Positions 41,780 to 49,573 of a stretch of 64,000 bases of DNA are shown in pieces. A model generated the notes under the pieces. That model did no database searches and was not told the origin of the DNA. It was given only the letters and a program-made list of their open reading frames with translations. The DNA is from Lachnospiraceae bacterium (GTDB taxonomy: Bacteria; Bacillota; Clostridia; Lachnospirales; Lachnospiraceae): positions 62,001 to 126,000 of the forward strand of contig CAJTCV010000001.1 in assembly GCA_910574805.1 (NCBI GenBank). Direction: 5' to 3'. Every line of letters begins with the position of its first letter. Positions within the stretch are counted from its first letter, which is position 1. A program made the translations under genes and the position numbers.

Positions 41780-42312
41780 CCTTCCCGCAGCCGCTCAAAC
41801 CAGTCCAGATATTTTCTCTCCGTCTCCTGAAACGGCTCCGTGCCAAATACCGGACGGCTTTTCAGGGTTCCCGGACATTCCATGAGCTTTTCCTTCATAA
41901 AATGATCAAATTCATAGTACAGCAGCGTATCGTCCAGCTCCCGCCACAGTCTCTTCTCTTCTTCCGACAGCTCCCCCAGGTATTTTTGAAAAATAACATC
42001 CTGAAGCGTCTTTTCCACAGCTCTGTATTTCGGCAGATGCTGCTTCACCGGCCGCGTGATATCCGCCAGATACGCTTCACTGGCATCATGCAGCAGGCAT
42101 GCAAGCTGTACGCGTTCTGTATAACCTCTTGCGTGCGCCTCCTCACAGCAGTGGATGCAGTGCTGCCCCACCGAATAAAAGTCCGGGAAATGTCCGTTGG
42201 CCCGTACCATCAGAGAAAGTGAATGGGCAATATCCCTGATATGGATCTCCTCCGCTCCCGGTGCAAGCGGTGACATATGTATTCCTGAGTAAGTTGTAAT
42301 ATAATCTCCCAT
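41776..42312 (-). CDS. HD-domain phosphohydrolase (YfbR-like)
   Basis: 178 residues. The motifs SVGQHCIHCCE, LLHDASEAYLADITRPVK and the late DDTLLYYEFDHF supply the H...HD...D metal ligands of the HD superfamily, closest in pattern to deoxynucleotidase-like phosphohydrolases. ATG at 42312 has GGGAGA about eight bases upstream; the longer frame to 42339 has none. It is coupled to the radical SAM gene. Confidence 0.82.
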   Translation of the reverse strand: MGDYITTYSGIHMSPLAPGAEEIHIRDIAHSLSLMVRANGHFPDFYSVGQHCIHCCEEAHARGYTERVQLACLLHDASEAYLADITRPVKQHLPKYRAVEKTLQDVIFQKYLGELSEEEKRLWRELDDTLLYYEFDHFMKEKLMECPGTLKSRPVFGTEPFQETERKYLDWFERLREG

Positions 42313-42394
42313 GTCCTGATTCTCCCTGCTGTTTCTCATAATAATTTTTATTTTCCGTACCGCCGCTGTAATGATATCCTGTCAGAAAAGACCG

Positions 42395-42423
42395 TTGCAT
42401 TTTTGCCCGTTTCCTTCTATACT
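42395..42423 (+). promoter_or_regulatory. Promoter of the AI-2E family gene
   Basis: TTGCAT (42395-42400) and TATACT (42418-42423), 17-base spacer, about 45 bases before the start. Confidence 0.72.
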
Positions 42424-42466
42424 GTTATAGAAACCGTTTAAAAGTAAAAGGAGCATTTGATCGTCT

Positions 42467-43564
42467 ATGAAAGAGAAAAAAGAACTGATCCAGTACGCCG
42501 CAGTCTGTGCCCTGATCCTGTATCTTCTGTGCCACTACTGGGATACCGCCGTACGCTCGCTGTTTATCTTTGCCGGCGTCATCCGCCCTCTGATCCTTGG
42601 ATGCGTCATGGCCTATATTCTGAATCTGATCATGAGCTTTTATGAACGAACCATTTTTACCAGACGGCGTCTCCGTTCTTCCGCCTCGAAACGGACCGCA
42701 TCCATTCTGCTGTCCTTTCTCACCCTGCTCCTGATCGTCGCTCTGATCATCAACATGATCGTACCGGAGCTGAAGTCCTGTATTGAACTGCTGCTGTCCA
42801 GGCTTCCCATCGCCTACGACATGGTCATGCAGTTTCTGCAGGAACACCCGGACATTTTCTCCTTCCTGCCCGCCATGTCCGAACTGCAGTTCGATGTTCA
42901 GAAGCTTCTGGAACAGCTTTTCGCCTGGATGGGGTCCGGAGCCGGGGCCAGCCTGTTCGGATACATCTCATCCTTTGTATCCGTGATCTTCAACCTGTTT
43001 GTCTCTCTGGTCTTCGCCATCTATCTGCTGGCCGGCAAGGAATGGCTGGGACGGCAGGCGGACCGGCTGCTGTGCACCTATCTGCCGGACACGGTCCAGA
43101 AAAAGACACACTATGTACTGCGCACCCTGGACAACTGTTTTCACCGCTTCATCGTCGGACAGGTCACAGAAGCCCTGATTCTGGGGATCCTCTGCATCCT
43201 TGGCATGCTCCTGTTCCGTTTTCCCTATGCGGTCATGATCGGGATCCTGGTCGGCGCCACTGCACTGATCCCTGTCCTGGGAGCCTATATCGGCGCGGTC
43301 GTGGGCATTCTCATGATCTTCACGGAATCCCCGTTCCAGTCGCTGATGTTCCTTATATTTATCGTCGTACTCCAGCAGCTGGAAAATCAGCTCATCTATC
43401 CAAGAGTCGTGGGGACCTCCATCGGACTTCCGGGAATTCTGGTGTTCTCTGCCGTCATGACAGGTGGAAGTCTCTTCGGCGTCGCAGGAATCCTGCTGGG
43501 AATCCCGCTGACTGCGGCATGCTATCAGTTTCTGAAGGATGACCTTAGAAGGCGGAAGCATTAG
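42467..43564 (+). CDS. AI-2E family (PerM-like) transporter
   Basis: A polytopic membrane protein of 365 residues with seven to eight hydrophobic segments. The C-terminal part is typical of the family: VGATALIPVLGAYIGAVVG, QQLENQLIYPRVVGTSIGLP, and GVAGILLGIPLTA. Members export small molecules or act as sodium/proton antiporters; the substrate here is unknown. AAAAGGAG precedes the ATG by about ten bases. It converges on truA and overlaps its end by four bases. Confidence 0.92.
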   Translation: MKEKKELIQYAAVCALILYLLCHYWDTAVRSLFIFAGVIRPLILGCVMAYILNLIMSFYERTIFTRRRLRSSASKRTASILLSFLTLLLIVALIINMIVPELKSCIELLLSRLPIAYDMVMQFLQEHPDIFSFLPAMSELQFDVQKLLEQLFAWMGSGAGASLFGYISSFVSVIFNLFVSLVFAIYLLAGKEWLGRQADRLLCTYLPDTVQKKTHYVLRTLDNCFHRFIVGQVTEALILGILCILGMLLFRFPYAVMIGILVGATALIPVLGAYIGAVVGILMIFTESPFQSLMFLIFIVVLQQLENQLIYPRVVGTSIGLPGILVFSAVMTGGSLFGVAGILLGIPLTAACYQFLKDDLRRRKH

Positions 43565-44316
43565 GAAAATTCCCTTATACCATAATCCACACGCATCAGC
43601 ATCAGCCCCTCCGGGGGCATCAGGCGTCCGGCGCGTGCCCGGTCCCTGTCATCCAGAATCTCCTTTACGGACTCTGCGCTGCGAAGTCCAAGCCCCACCT
43701 CCACCAGAGTTCCCGTAAGGATCCGGACCATGTGGTATAAAAAGCCGTCCCCTGCATACGTGAAATCGATCCGCTGTCCTTCCTGTGAGATACGGATCTC
43801 TTCCACTGTGCGGACCGTGGATTTTTTAAAACGCTTCAGAGAACAGAACGCCCGGTAGTCGTGAGTCCCGCACAGAGATTCCGCCGCCCTTCGCATGGCT
43901 TCCACATCCAGCGGCTCCTCCACCCAGGTCAGAAAACGGCGTCCGAACACATGTTTTGTTTTCCCATTCCAGATCCGGTATACATACGTCTTGCGTACTG
44001 CGTGCAGCCGCGCATGGAACCTTGGCTCCGCCTCTTCCACAGACAGAACTGCCATATCCTCCGGAAGATATCGGTTCATATATTCCCGGATCTCTTCCGC
44101 CCCCTTTTTATCACTGCACCGAAAGCTGATCACCTGCCCGGCCGCATGGACGCCTGCATCTGTCCTTCCGGAACCGTGAACCTCCACCGGCGCCCCTTCC
44201 ATCCGGGTCAGGAGTGCCTCCAGCTTTCCCTGGATCGTATTTTCTGTATTTCCCTGCACCTGCCAGCCTCGATAGCGGGTGCCTTCGTACTGGATGACTG
44301 CTTTATAATTTCTCAT
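43561..44316 (-). CDS. truA: tRNA pseudouridine(38-40) synthase
   Basis: Forms pseudouridine in the anticodon arm. The catalytic aspartate is in SGRTDAGVHA, followed by the RKTYVYRIW and LYHMVRILTGTLVEVG motifs. 251 residues from ATG 44316. It is the last gene of the cobalamin transcript: its start directly abuts the cobO stop, so its expression may depend on the cobalamin operon unless an internal promoter exists. Confidence 0.95.
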   Translation of the reverse strand: MRNYKAVIQYEGTRYRGWQVQGNTENTIQGKLEALLTRMEGAPVEVHGSGRTDAGVHAAGQVISFRCSDKKGAEEIREYMNRYLPEDMAVLSVEEAEPRFHARLHAVRKTYVYRIWNGKTKHVFGRRFLTWVEEPLDVEAMRRAAESLCGTHDYRAFCSLKRFKKSTVRTVEEIRISQEGQRIDFTYAGDGFLYHMVRILTGTLVEVGLGLRSAESVKEILDDRDRARAGRLMPPEGLMLMRVDYGIREFS

Positions 44317-44317
44317 C

Positions 44318-44851
44318 TCACATCTCAATCCCCCGCCTTGCCGGGATTCCCTCATCAAAAGGATGCTTCACCTTCTTCATCTCTGTCACATAGTCTGCCA
44401 GCTTCAAAAGCTCTTCCCCCGGATTCCGCCCGGTCAGAACCACCTCCAGTCCCTCCGGACGGTTCACCAGGAAATAAAGCGCCGTCTTCTGACAGATCAT
44501 CCCATGTTCATAAGCGCTCATAAATTCGTCAATGACCAGCAGGTCATAGCCTTCATCTTCCGCCTTTCCTGATGCGTCTTCAAATAAATGTGTATATGCA
44601 TGAGCTGCCTGTTCCTTTTGTTCTTCTGTCATATTCCAGAAAAATCCGAACTTCTCTGTACAGCAGCAGTAATCGATCCCCAGTTTTTTCAGCATCTGTA
44701 CCTCACTGGACGTTCCGTCCTTCATACACTGACAGAACAGCACCTTCATCCCATGCCCTGCTGCCCGAACCGCAAGCCCCACGGCTGCCGTCGTCTTTCC
44801 CTTTCCGTCCCCGCAGTAGATATGCAAACAGCCTTTTTTCAGATTACCCAT
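44318..44851 (-). CDS. cobO: Cob(I)yrinic acid a,c-diamide adenosyltransferase
   Basis: Adds the 5'-deoxyadenosyl group to cobalt(I) of corrinoids using ATP. 177 residues, CobA/CobO type, with P-loop YCGDGKGKTTAA, DLLVIDEFMSA and LTGRNPGEEL. It overlaps the cbiB stop by 13 bases and is followed by truA. Confidence 0.95.
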   Translation of the reverse strand: MGNLKKGCLHIYCGDGKGKTTAAVGLAVRAAGHGMKVLFCQCMKDGTSSEVQMLKKLGIDYCCCTEKFGFFWNMTEEQKEQAAHAYTHLFEDASGKAEDEGYDLLVIDEFMSAYEHGMICQKTALYFLVNRPEGLEVVLTGRNPGEELLKLADYVTEMKKVKHPFDEGIPARRGIEM

Positions 44852-45807
44852 AAAACCACTCCTTTCACAGCCAGAAATACCAGAAGCGCCAGGACCGCCG
44901 TCCCGTACAGAAGCCGGCCGGCCCGCCGGATATCCTCGTATTCCACCGGACGGTCCGCGTCCCCCAGTGTCGGCTTTTCATACAGTTTTCCAAAATAGTA
45001 TGCATTTCCGGCAAGCTGAATATGCAGCGCACCCGCCGTTACAGCCTCCGTATGGGCCGAATTGGGGCTGCTGTGGTTATACCGGTCACGCACATAGATC
45101 CGCCAGGCATTTCCTGCATCCATCCCCAGAAGACCGCCGGCGCATACCATGAGCACCGCGGACAGCCTTGCCGGAAACCAGTTTACCACATCGTCAAATT
45201 TTGCCGACGCCCTTCCGAAATACAGATACCGTTCATTCTTATAGCCCACCATGGAATCCATGGTATTGACCGCTTTATAAAAATATCCCAGAGGCGCCCC
45301 GCCGATGACCATAAAAAGGAGCGGTGCAATGATCCCGTCCGACGTGTTCTCCGCCACAGTCTCTACTGCTGCTTTCGTAATGCCGATGTCGTCCAGCACT
45401 GCCGTATCCCTGCCCACCACCATGGACACCGCCCGGCGCGCACCTTCCACATCTCCTGCCCGGAGCGCCGTGTACACTTTCATCGTCTCATCTCTCAAAG
45501 ACTTTGTGGCAAGGAGTTGATAACACATAACCGTCTCCAGTGCAAAGCGGACATACGGATGCACCAGCCCTGCCAGAAAGAGCAGCCCCCATGCGGACGC
45601 TGAGGTGATCCCTGCCGTGAGCACCAGAAGACAGCCTCCCGCTGCCAGCTCTCCGCTCTCTGTCCCCGGAAATATGCGGCGCAGCACAGTCTCCAGCCCG
45701 GTGATCAGATGTCCCACCAGCCGGACGGGATGGTAAAGCCAGTGAGGATCTCCCAGCAGCAGGTCCAGCAAAAAACCCAGCCCTACGGCAAGTATTGATA
45801 ATTCCAT
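44839..45807 (-). CDS. cbiB: Adenosylcobinamide-phosphate synthase
   Basis: A membrane enzyme that links aminopropanol (phosphate) to adenosylcobyric acid. 322 residues with the early LLLGDPHWLYHPVRLVG signature, NTSDGIIAPLL, VNTMDSMVGYKNERY and NSAHTEAVTAGAL. ATG at 45807 with GGAAGG upstream; it overlaps the end of the phosphatase gene by 25 bases. Confidence 0.96.
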   Translation of the reverse strand: MELSILAVGLGFLLDLLLGDPHWLYHPVRLVGHLITGLETVLRRIFPGTESGELAAGGCLLVLTAGITSASAWGLLFLAGLVHPYVRFALETVMCYQLLATKSLRDETMKVYTALRAGDVEGARRAVSMVVGRDTAVLDDIGITKAAVETVAENTSDGIIAPLLFMVIGGAPLGYFYKAVNTMDSMVGYKNERYLYFGRASAKFDDVVNWFPARLSAVLMVCAGGLLGMDAGNAWRIYVRDRYNHSSPNSAHTEAVTAGALHIQLAGNAYYFGKLYEKPTLGDADRPVEYEDIRRAGRLLYGTAVLALLVFLAVKGVVLWVI

Positions 45808-46388
45808 AAATCTGTTCCTTCCACAGGCGTCAGTATGTATCCGCACCCGTTTTTTACCTGATAGTCAAAATAGTCTTTTTCCGGAAAGCCATAGCGCTCC
45901 AGGATTGCCATGATCGTTCCTCCGTGGACCATGACTGCAATACGCATGGATACGTCCCCGGGGGCCTTTGCCTCCAGCTCCCCCATCTGACGGACGATCT
46001 TTGCAAATCCGGCCTGGCAGCGGCGCTTAAATCCTTCCGTGGACTCTCCCCCCGGGAACGGCAGCGTTCCCCCGCTGTCAATCCATGCCTGATAAGAAGG
46101 AGTTCCGTTCAGCTCCCGGTGATTTTTATTCTCAAAATCTCCGAAGTCACATTCCTGAAGGGCGGGAACCAGAATCATGGGAATCCCACATGCACCCCAC
46201 AGGATCTGCGCTGTCTCCACACAGCGTTTCATGGGGCTTGCATAAATCCGGTTCACAGACGGATAAGACCTGCCCCGAAGCAGCCGGATCCCTTCCCCGC
46301 AGAGCGGCTCATCGGTCCGGCATCCGATATACCGCCCTTCCAGATTGCCTTTCGTCATGGAATGCCGGAGCAGCAGGATCTCAGCCAT
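45783..46388 (-). CDS. cobC: Histidine phosphatase, alpha-ribazole-phosphatase-like
   Basis: 201 residues of the phosphoglycerate-mutase-like superfamily. LLLRHSMTKGNLEGRYIG holds the catalytic histidine, although the usual RHG reads RHS. YASPMKRCVETAQIL, ECDFGDFENK and VMVHGGTIMAIL complete the active site. Position in the operon makes dephosphorylation of alpha-ribazole phosphate or adenosylcobalamin 5'-phosphate likely. The start overlaps the upstream CobU-like stop by eight bases. Confidence 0.85.
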   Translation of the reverse strand: MAEILLLRHSMTKGNLEGRYIGCRTDEPLCGEGIRLLRGRSYPSVNRIYASPMKRCVETAQILWGACGIPMILVPALQECDFGDFENKNHRELNGTPSYQAWIDSGGTLPFPGGESTEGFKRRCQAGFAKIVRQMGELEAKAPGDVSMRIAVMVHGGTIMAILERYGFPEKDYFDYQVKNGCGYILTPVEGTDLWNYQYLP

Positions 46389-46761
46389 CCTTGATCACCG
46401 TTCCGATTCCGCAGACAACCCGGTGCACCTGCGATGCTTCCTTTGCGATCCGGCAGCAGATCCGCCCGGTCTGCTCCCGGTATGCGCGGTCAAAGCGGTC
46501 CGCCGGCACCACTCCGCAGCCAAGTTCATTGGTCACCAGAATCACCTCCGGATTTTCAGCCGACAGACGTTCCAGAGAAAACTCCTCTCCTGCTTCCATC
46601 AGTCTCCGGATATATTCATGAAAATGATACAGAAGCTTCGTCCGGTACAGCTCCTCCAGCGGGCAGACCGCGCCGTCCGCCGTATCGCCGCTTCCGACCC
46701 CGAAGGTCCCGCACGCATACTGTGTCTTCCCCTGAAAACATCCGCCTGTCACAAGTATCAT
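46381..46761 (-). CDS. Short second CobU-like protein
   Basis: 126 residues. The P-loop TGGCFQGKTQYA at the start and LVTNELGCGVVPADRFDRAYREQTGR near the end are clear CobU features. The central third of a normal CobU (about 175 residues), which holds the guanylylated histidine region and DCLTLWVTN-type segment, is missing. ATG at 46761 is preceded by GGAGG. The operon also has a full-length CobU at 47600. The short form may be a kinase-only or regulatory variant. Confidence 0.78.
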   Translation of the reverse strand: MILVTGGCFQGKTQYACGTFGVGSGDTADGAVCPLEELYRTKLLYHFHEYIRRLMEAGEEFSLERLSAENPEVILVTNELGCGVVPADRFDRAYREQTGRICCRIAKEASQVHRVVCGIGTVIKDG

Positions 46762-46835
46762 ATATACGCCTCCATCTACAAGTTCCGCATCTGCCCGCAG
46801 GCAGATGCTTTTTTTCACAAACGACCTGGCACTGC

Positions 46836-47603
46836 CTACAAAAACCGTCCTCCCAACATCAGCGTGCACCCCATGGCCAGCTCGCATACCTGTACAAAGA
46901 ATCCGGCGATATCCCCCGTAGTCCCTCCGAATGCTTTCATGGCCATATGATAATAATAACCGTAGACTGCGGCTGCCGTACCGGACAGGAGCAGTCCATA
47001 CCGCCAGTCCCACCAGAACGCCCCGCCTGCACAGACCAGGATCCACAGCGCCAGTACGATCTTCAGCACCCGTTTCTGTGCGGCATCCGCGAACATCCCG
47101 AGAGATCCTTTTTTGTTGGCGCAGGGAAAGGTGGCAAGCGCCATTCCGCTGAGCGCCCGGGAGAGAATGTATCCCGCGGCAAGCACCGGCAGGACCTTCT
47201 CCTCCATTTCACTCCACACTCCCAGCGCCAGGATAAAATATGCGCATCCCATGATGACAGCAAAAGCGCCTGCATGGGAATCCTTCAGAATCTCCAGCTT
47301 CTTCTCTTTCGGCTGCCAGGAGCTTAAGGCGTCCACCGTATCCAGAAACCCGTCCATATGGATCCCTCCGGTCACCAGAAGCGGAATCAGCACATATCCG
47401 GCCGCCCGCATGAGACTTCCCAGATCCGCCAGGACGCAGAGCCTTCCGTATCCGCAGATCAGAAGCCCGATCACAAGTCCGATCCCCGGGAAAAAGCAGA
47501 TCATATATTTCATATTTTCCTTATCCCAGTCCGCACGGGGCACCGGAATCCTGGAAAACATGGCAAATGCAATCAAGAAACCGTTCCAGACTCTTCTCAT
47601 CAC
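46836..47603 (-). CDS. cobS: Adenosylcobinamide-GDP ribazoletransferase (cobalamin synthase)
   Basis: An integral membrane enzyme joining GDP-activated cobinamide to alpha-ribazole (phosphate). 255 residues with MFSRIPVP near the start, the GGIHMDGFLDTVDALSSW motif with catalytic acidic residues, LKDSHAGAFAVI and AFGGTTGDIAGF. The start overlaps the cobU stop (ATGA). Confidence 0.96.
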   Translation of the reverse strand: MMRRVWNGFLIAFAMFSRIPVPRADWDKENMKYMICFFPGIGLVIGLLICGYGRLCVLADLGSLMRAAGYVLIPLLVTGGIHMDGFLDTVDALSSWQPKEKKLEILKDSHAGAFAVIMGCAYFILALGVWSEMEEKVLPVLAAGYILSRALSGMALATFPCANKKGSLGMFADAAQKRVLKIVLALWILVCAGGAFWWDWRYGLLLSGTAAAVYGYYYHMAMKAFGGTTGDIAGFFVQVCELAMGCTLMLGGRFL

Positions 47604-48130
47604 ACACCCTCCGACTCTCTTTTGTGAACCAGCGGAATGGAACAGACGACTTCCACCACCGCATCCGCCATGGATGCAAGCTTTTGATTGATCGTGGCCA
47701 GATATCTCTGATACCGTCTGGTCTCCTCCTCATATTCGATCCCGTCGGAAAAGATCTCATTTGTCACAATGACCAGATGCGTACACTGGTCTTTGATTTT
47801 ATGGACGCCTTCCAGGATCTCCTTCACACACTGTTCCCCCGCTCCGCCTTCCTGATAGAGCTCGTTGGCAGTCAGATTGGACATACATTCCAGCAGCACG
47901 GTACCGTAACCGGTCGCATCTGCATACTTCAGACCCGTATAACACTCCAGTGTCTCAAATCCCTTTTCCGCCCGCATCTTCTGATGCCTCTGAATCCTCC
48001 GGTGACATTCCTCATCAAAAGGATACATGGTCGCTATGTAAAGACGGGGCAGGGCTCCCAGCTGCACCACCGTCTGTTCCGCGTACTCTGATTTGCCGCT
48101 GCCGCTGCCGCCGGTGACTAATACAAACAT
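47600..48130 (-). CDS. cobU: Adenosylcobinamide kinase / guanylyltransferase
   Basis: 176 residues with P-loop VLVTGGSGSGKSEYAE, the YIATMYPFDEECHRRIQRHQ segment (guanylylation region), VLLECMSNLTANELY and VIVTNEIFSDGIEYEEETR. It activates cobinamide with GTP for CobS, encoded next. The gap to cbiA is six bases. Confidence 0.93.
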   Translation of the reverse strand: MFVLVTGGSGSGKSEYAEQTVVQLGALPRLYIATMYPFDEECHRRIQRHQKMRAEKGFETLECYTGLKYADATGYGTVLLECMSNLTANELYQEGGAGEQCVKEILEGVHKIKDQCTHLVIVTNEIFSDGIEYEEETRRYQRYLATINQKLASMADAVVEVVCSIPLVHKRESEGV

Positions 48131-48136
48131 ATATTT

Positions 48137-49573
48137 TCATCCTCCCGGGTATTTTTCTGCGGGCTTTCTGCAGGATTCCCTGTATGTCCGGCACGCCTTC
48201 AAAAACCGGTATGGAACATACAGATTAGAATAATAAAACAAATGCGGAAAACCTGCATACAGCGTCCGCGTCCCATGTACACAGTCCCACTCCTTTCTGC
48301 CTGCAGGCTTCCTGGCATGGAAACTCCCGCCGCAGCTTTTGCTGTCCCAGTAATGGAACTCATGTCCGCGGATCTTAAGGCCGACCGGTCCCAGAAGCTG
48401 ATCCTCTTTTGATTCCAGTGTAATATATCCGAAACGGGAAAGCTTCTCTGTCCGGTATGCCTCTGCCGGCAGGACCCCTGCCATGGGATATTTCTTTCCA
48501 TCCGTCCCCTCCAGCTCCCGGTGCAGGTACAGAAAACCGCCGCACTCCGCAATACAGGGCATACCGCTTTCCACCGCGCTTCGGACCGCATGCCGCATGG
48601 AACTGTTCCTGCCAAGCGCCTCTGCATGAAGCTCCGGATAACCGCCGCTCAGAATCAGCCCCCATGCATTTCCCGGAAGCTCTGCATCCCGGACCGGCGA
48701 AAATGGCACCAGCTCTGCCCCCAGCTCTTCCAGAAGCTCCAGATTGTCCAGATAGGTAAAGCAGAACGCATCATCCTCCGCCACGGCGATCCGGACTTTG
48801 TCAGGAAAAGAAAGCGCCCGGATCTTTTCATCCTCCCTTTTCATTTCTGCCTGAACAGAAGGAACAGCATCTTCAAAATGCCTGCCGTATTCTTCAGAAA
48901 AGCGAAGCATACCGTCAAGATCCAGCGTCTTCTCCAATTCCTCAGCCAGACGGTTCAGCTTTTCCTTTAATGCCTGGATCTCTCCCGGCAGCACCAGCCC
49001 CAGATGGCGGCTGTCCAGAGACAGTTCCCCCATCTTCGGCACATAGCCAAACACACGAATCCCCAGCTCCTGCTCGATCAGATTTTTCAGCTGCCTGGAG
49101 ATCATGGGCGATACCTGATTTAAGATCACACCGCAGATATGACTGTCCCGCCGGTATTCCAGAAAACCTTTGATCATGGCCAGAACCGACAGACTGGCTC
49201 CCCGGCCGTTTACAATCAGGATTGCCGGAAGATTCAGCGTACAGGCCACATCATAGGTACTCCCTTCTGTCCTGACCCCGCCCAGTCCGTCATAGTATCC
49301 CATGACGCCTTCCACCACGACGGCATCACAACCGGCTGTATTTTTTTCATACAGATAGCGGGTCGCAGCCGCATCCGTAAAAAAGGTATCCAGATTCCGG
49401 GATTTTGTCCCGATGACCTTTCCGTGGAACATGGGATCGATGTAGTCCGGACCGCATTTAAAGGATACGGTTTTCAGTCCCCGGTTCACCAGCGCCTGCA
49501 GAATGCCGCAGGTGATAAGTGTCTTACCGCTCCCGCTGGCCGGAGCAGTCAGAAGCATCCCCGGCGGCCTCAT
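48137..49573 (-). CDS. cbiA: Cobyrinate a,c-diamide synthase
   Basis: Glutamine-dependent amidation of the a and c side chains of cobyrinate. N-terminal ATP-binding domain (TAPASGSGKTLITCGIL, FKCGPDYIDPMFH) and C-terminal class I amidotransferase-like domain with IAECGGFLYL carrying the catalytic cysteine. 478 residues. The start overlaps the stop of the cbiJ-cbiE-cbiT gene (ATGA). The amidotransferase histidine is expected in GHEFHYWDS. Confidence 0.95.
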   Translation of the reverse strand: MRPPGMLLTAPASGSGKTLITCGILQALVNRGLKTVSFKCGPDYIDPMFHGKVIGTKSRNLDTFFTDAAATRYLYEKNTAGCDAVVVEGVMGYYDGLGGVRTEGSTYDVACTLNLPAILIVNGRGASLSVLAMIKGFLEYRRDSHICGVILNQVSPMISRQLKNLIEQELGIRVFGYVPKMGELSLDSRHLGLVLPGEIQALKEKLNRLAEELEKTLDLDGMLRFSEEYGRHFEDAVPSVQAEMKREDEKIRALSFPDKVRIAVAEDDAFCFTYLDNLELLEELGAELVPFSPVRDAELPGNAWGLILSGGYPELHAEALGRNSSMRHAVRSAVESGMPCIAECGGFLYLHRELEGTDGKKYPMAGVLPAEAYRTEKLSRFGYITLESKEDQLLGPVGLKIRGHEFHYWDSKSCGGSFHARKPAGRKEWDCVHGTRTLYAGFPHLFYYSNLYVPYRFLKACRTYRESCRKPAEKYPGG

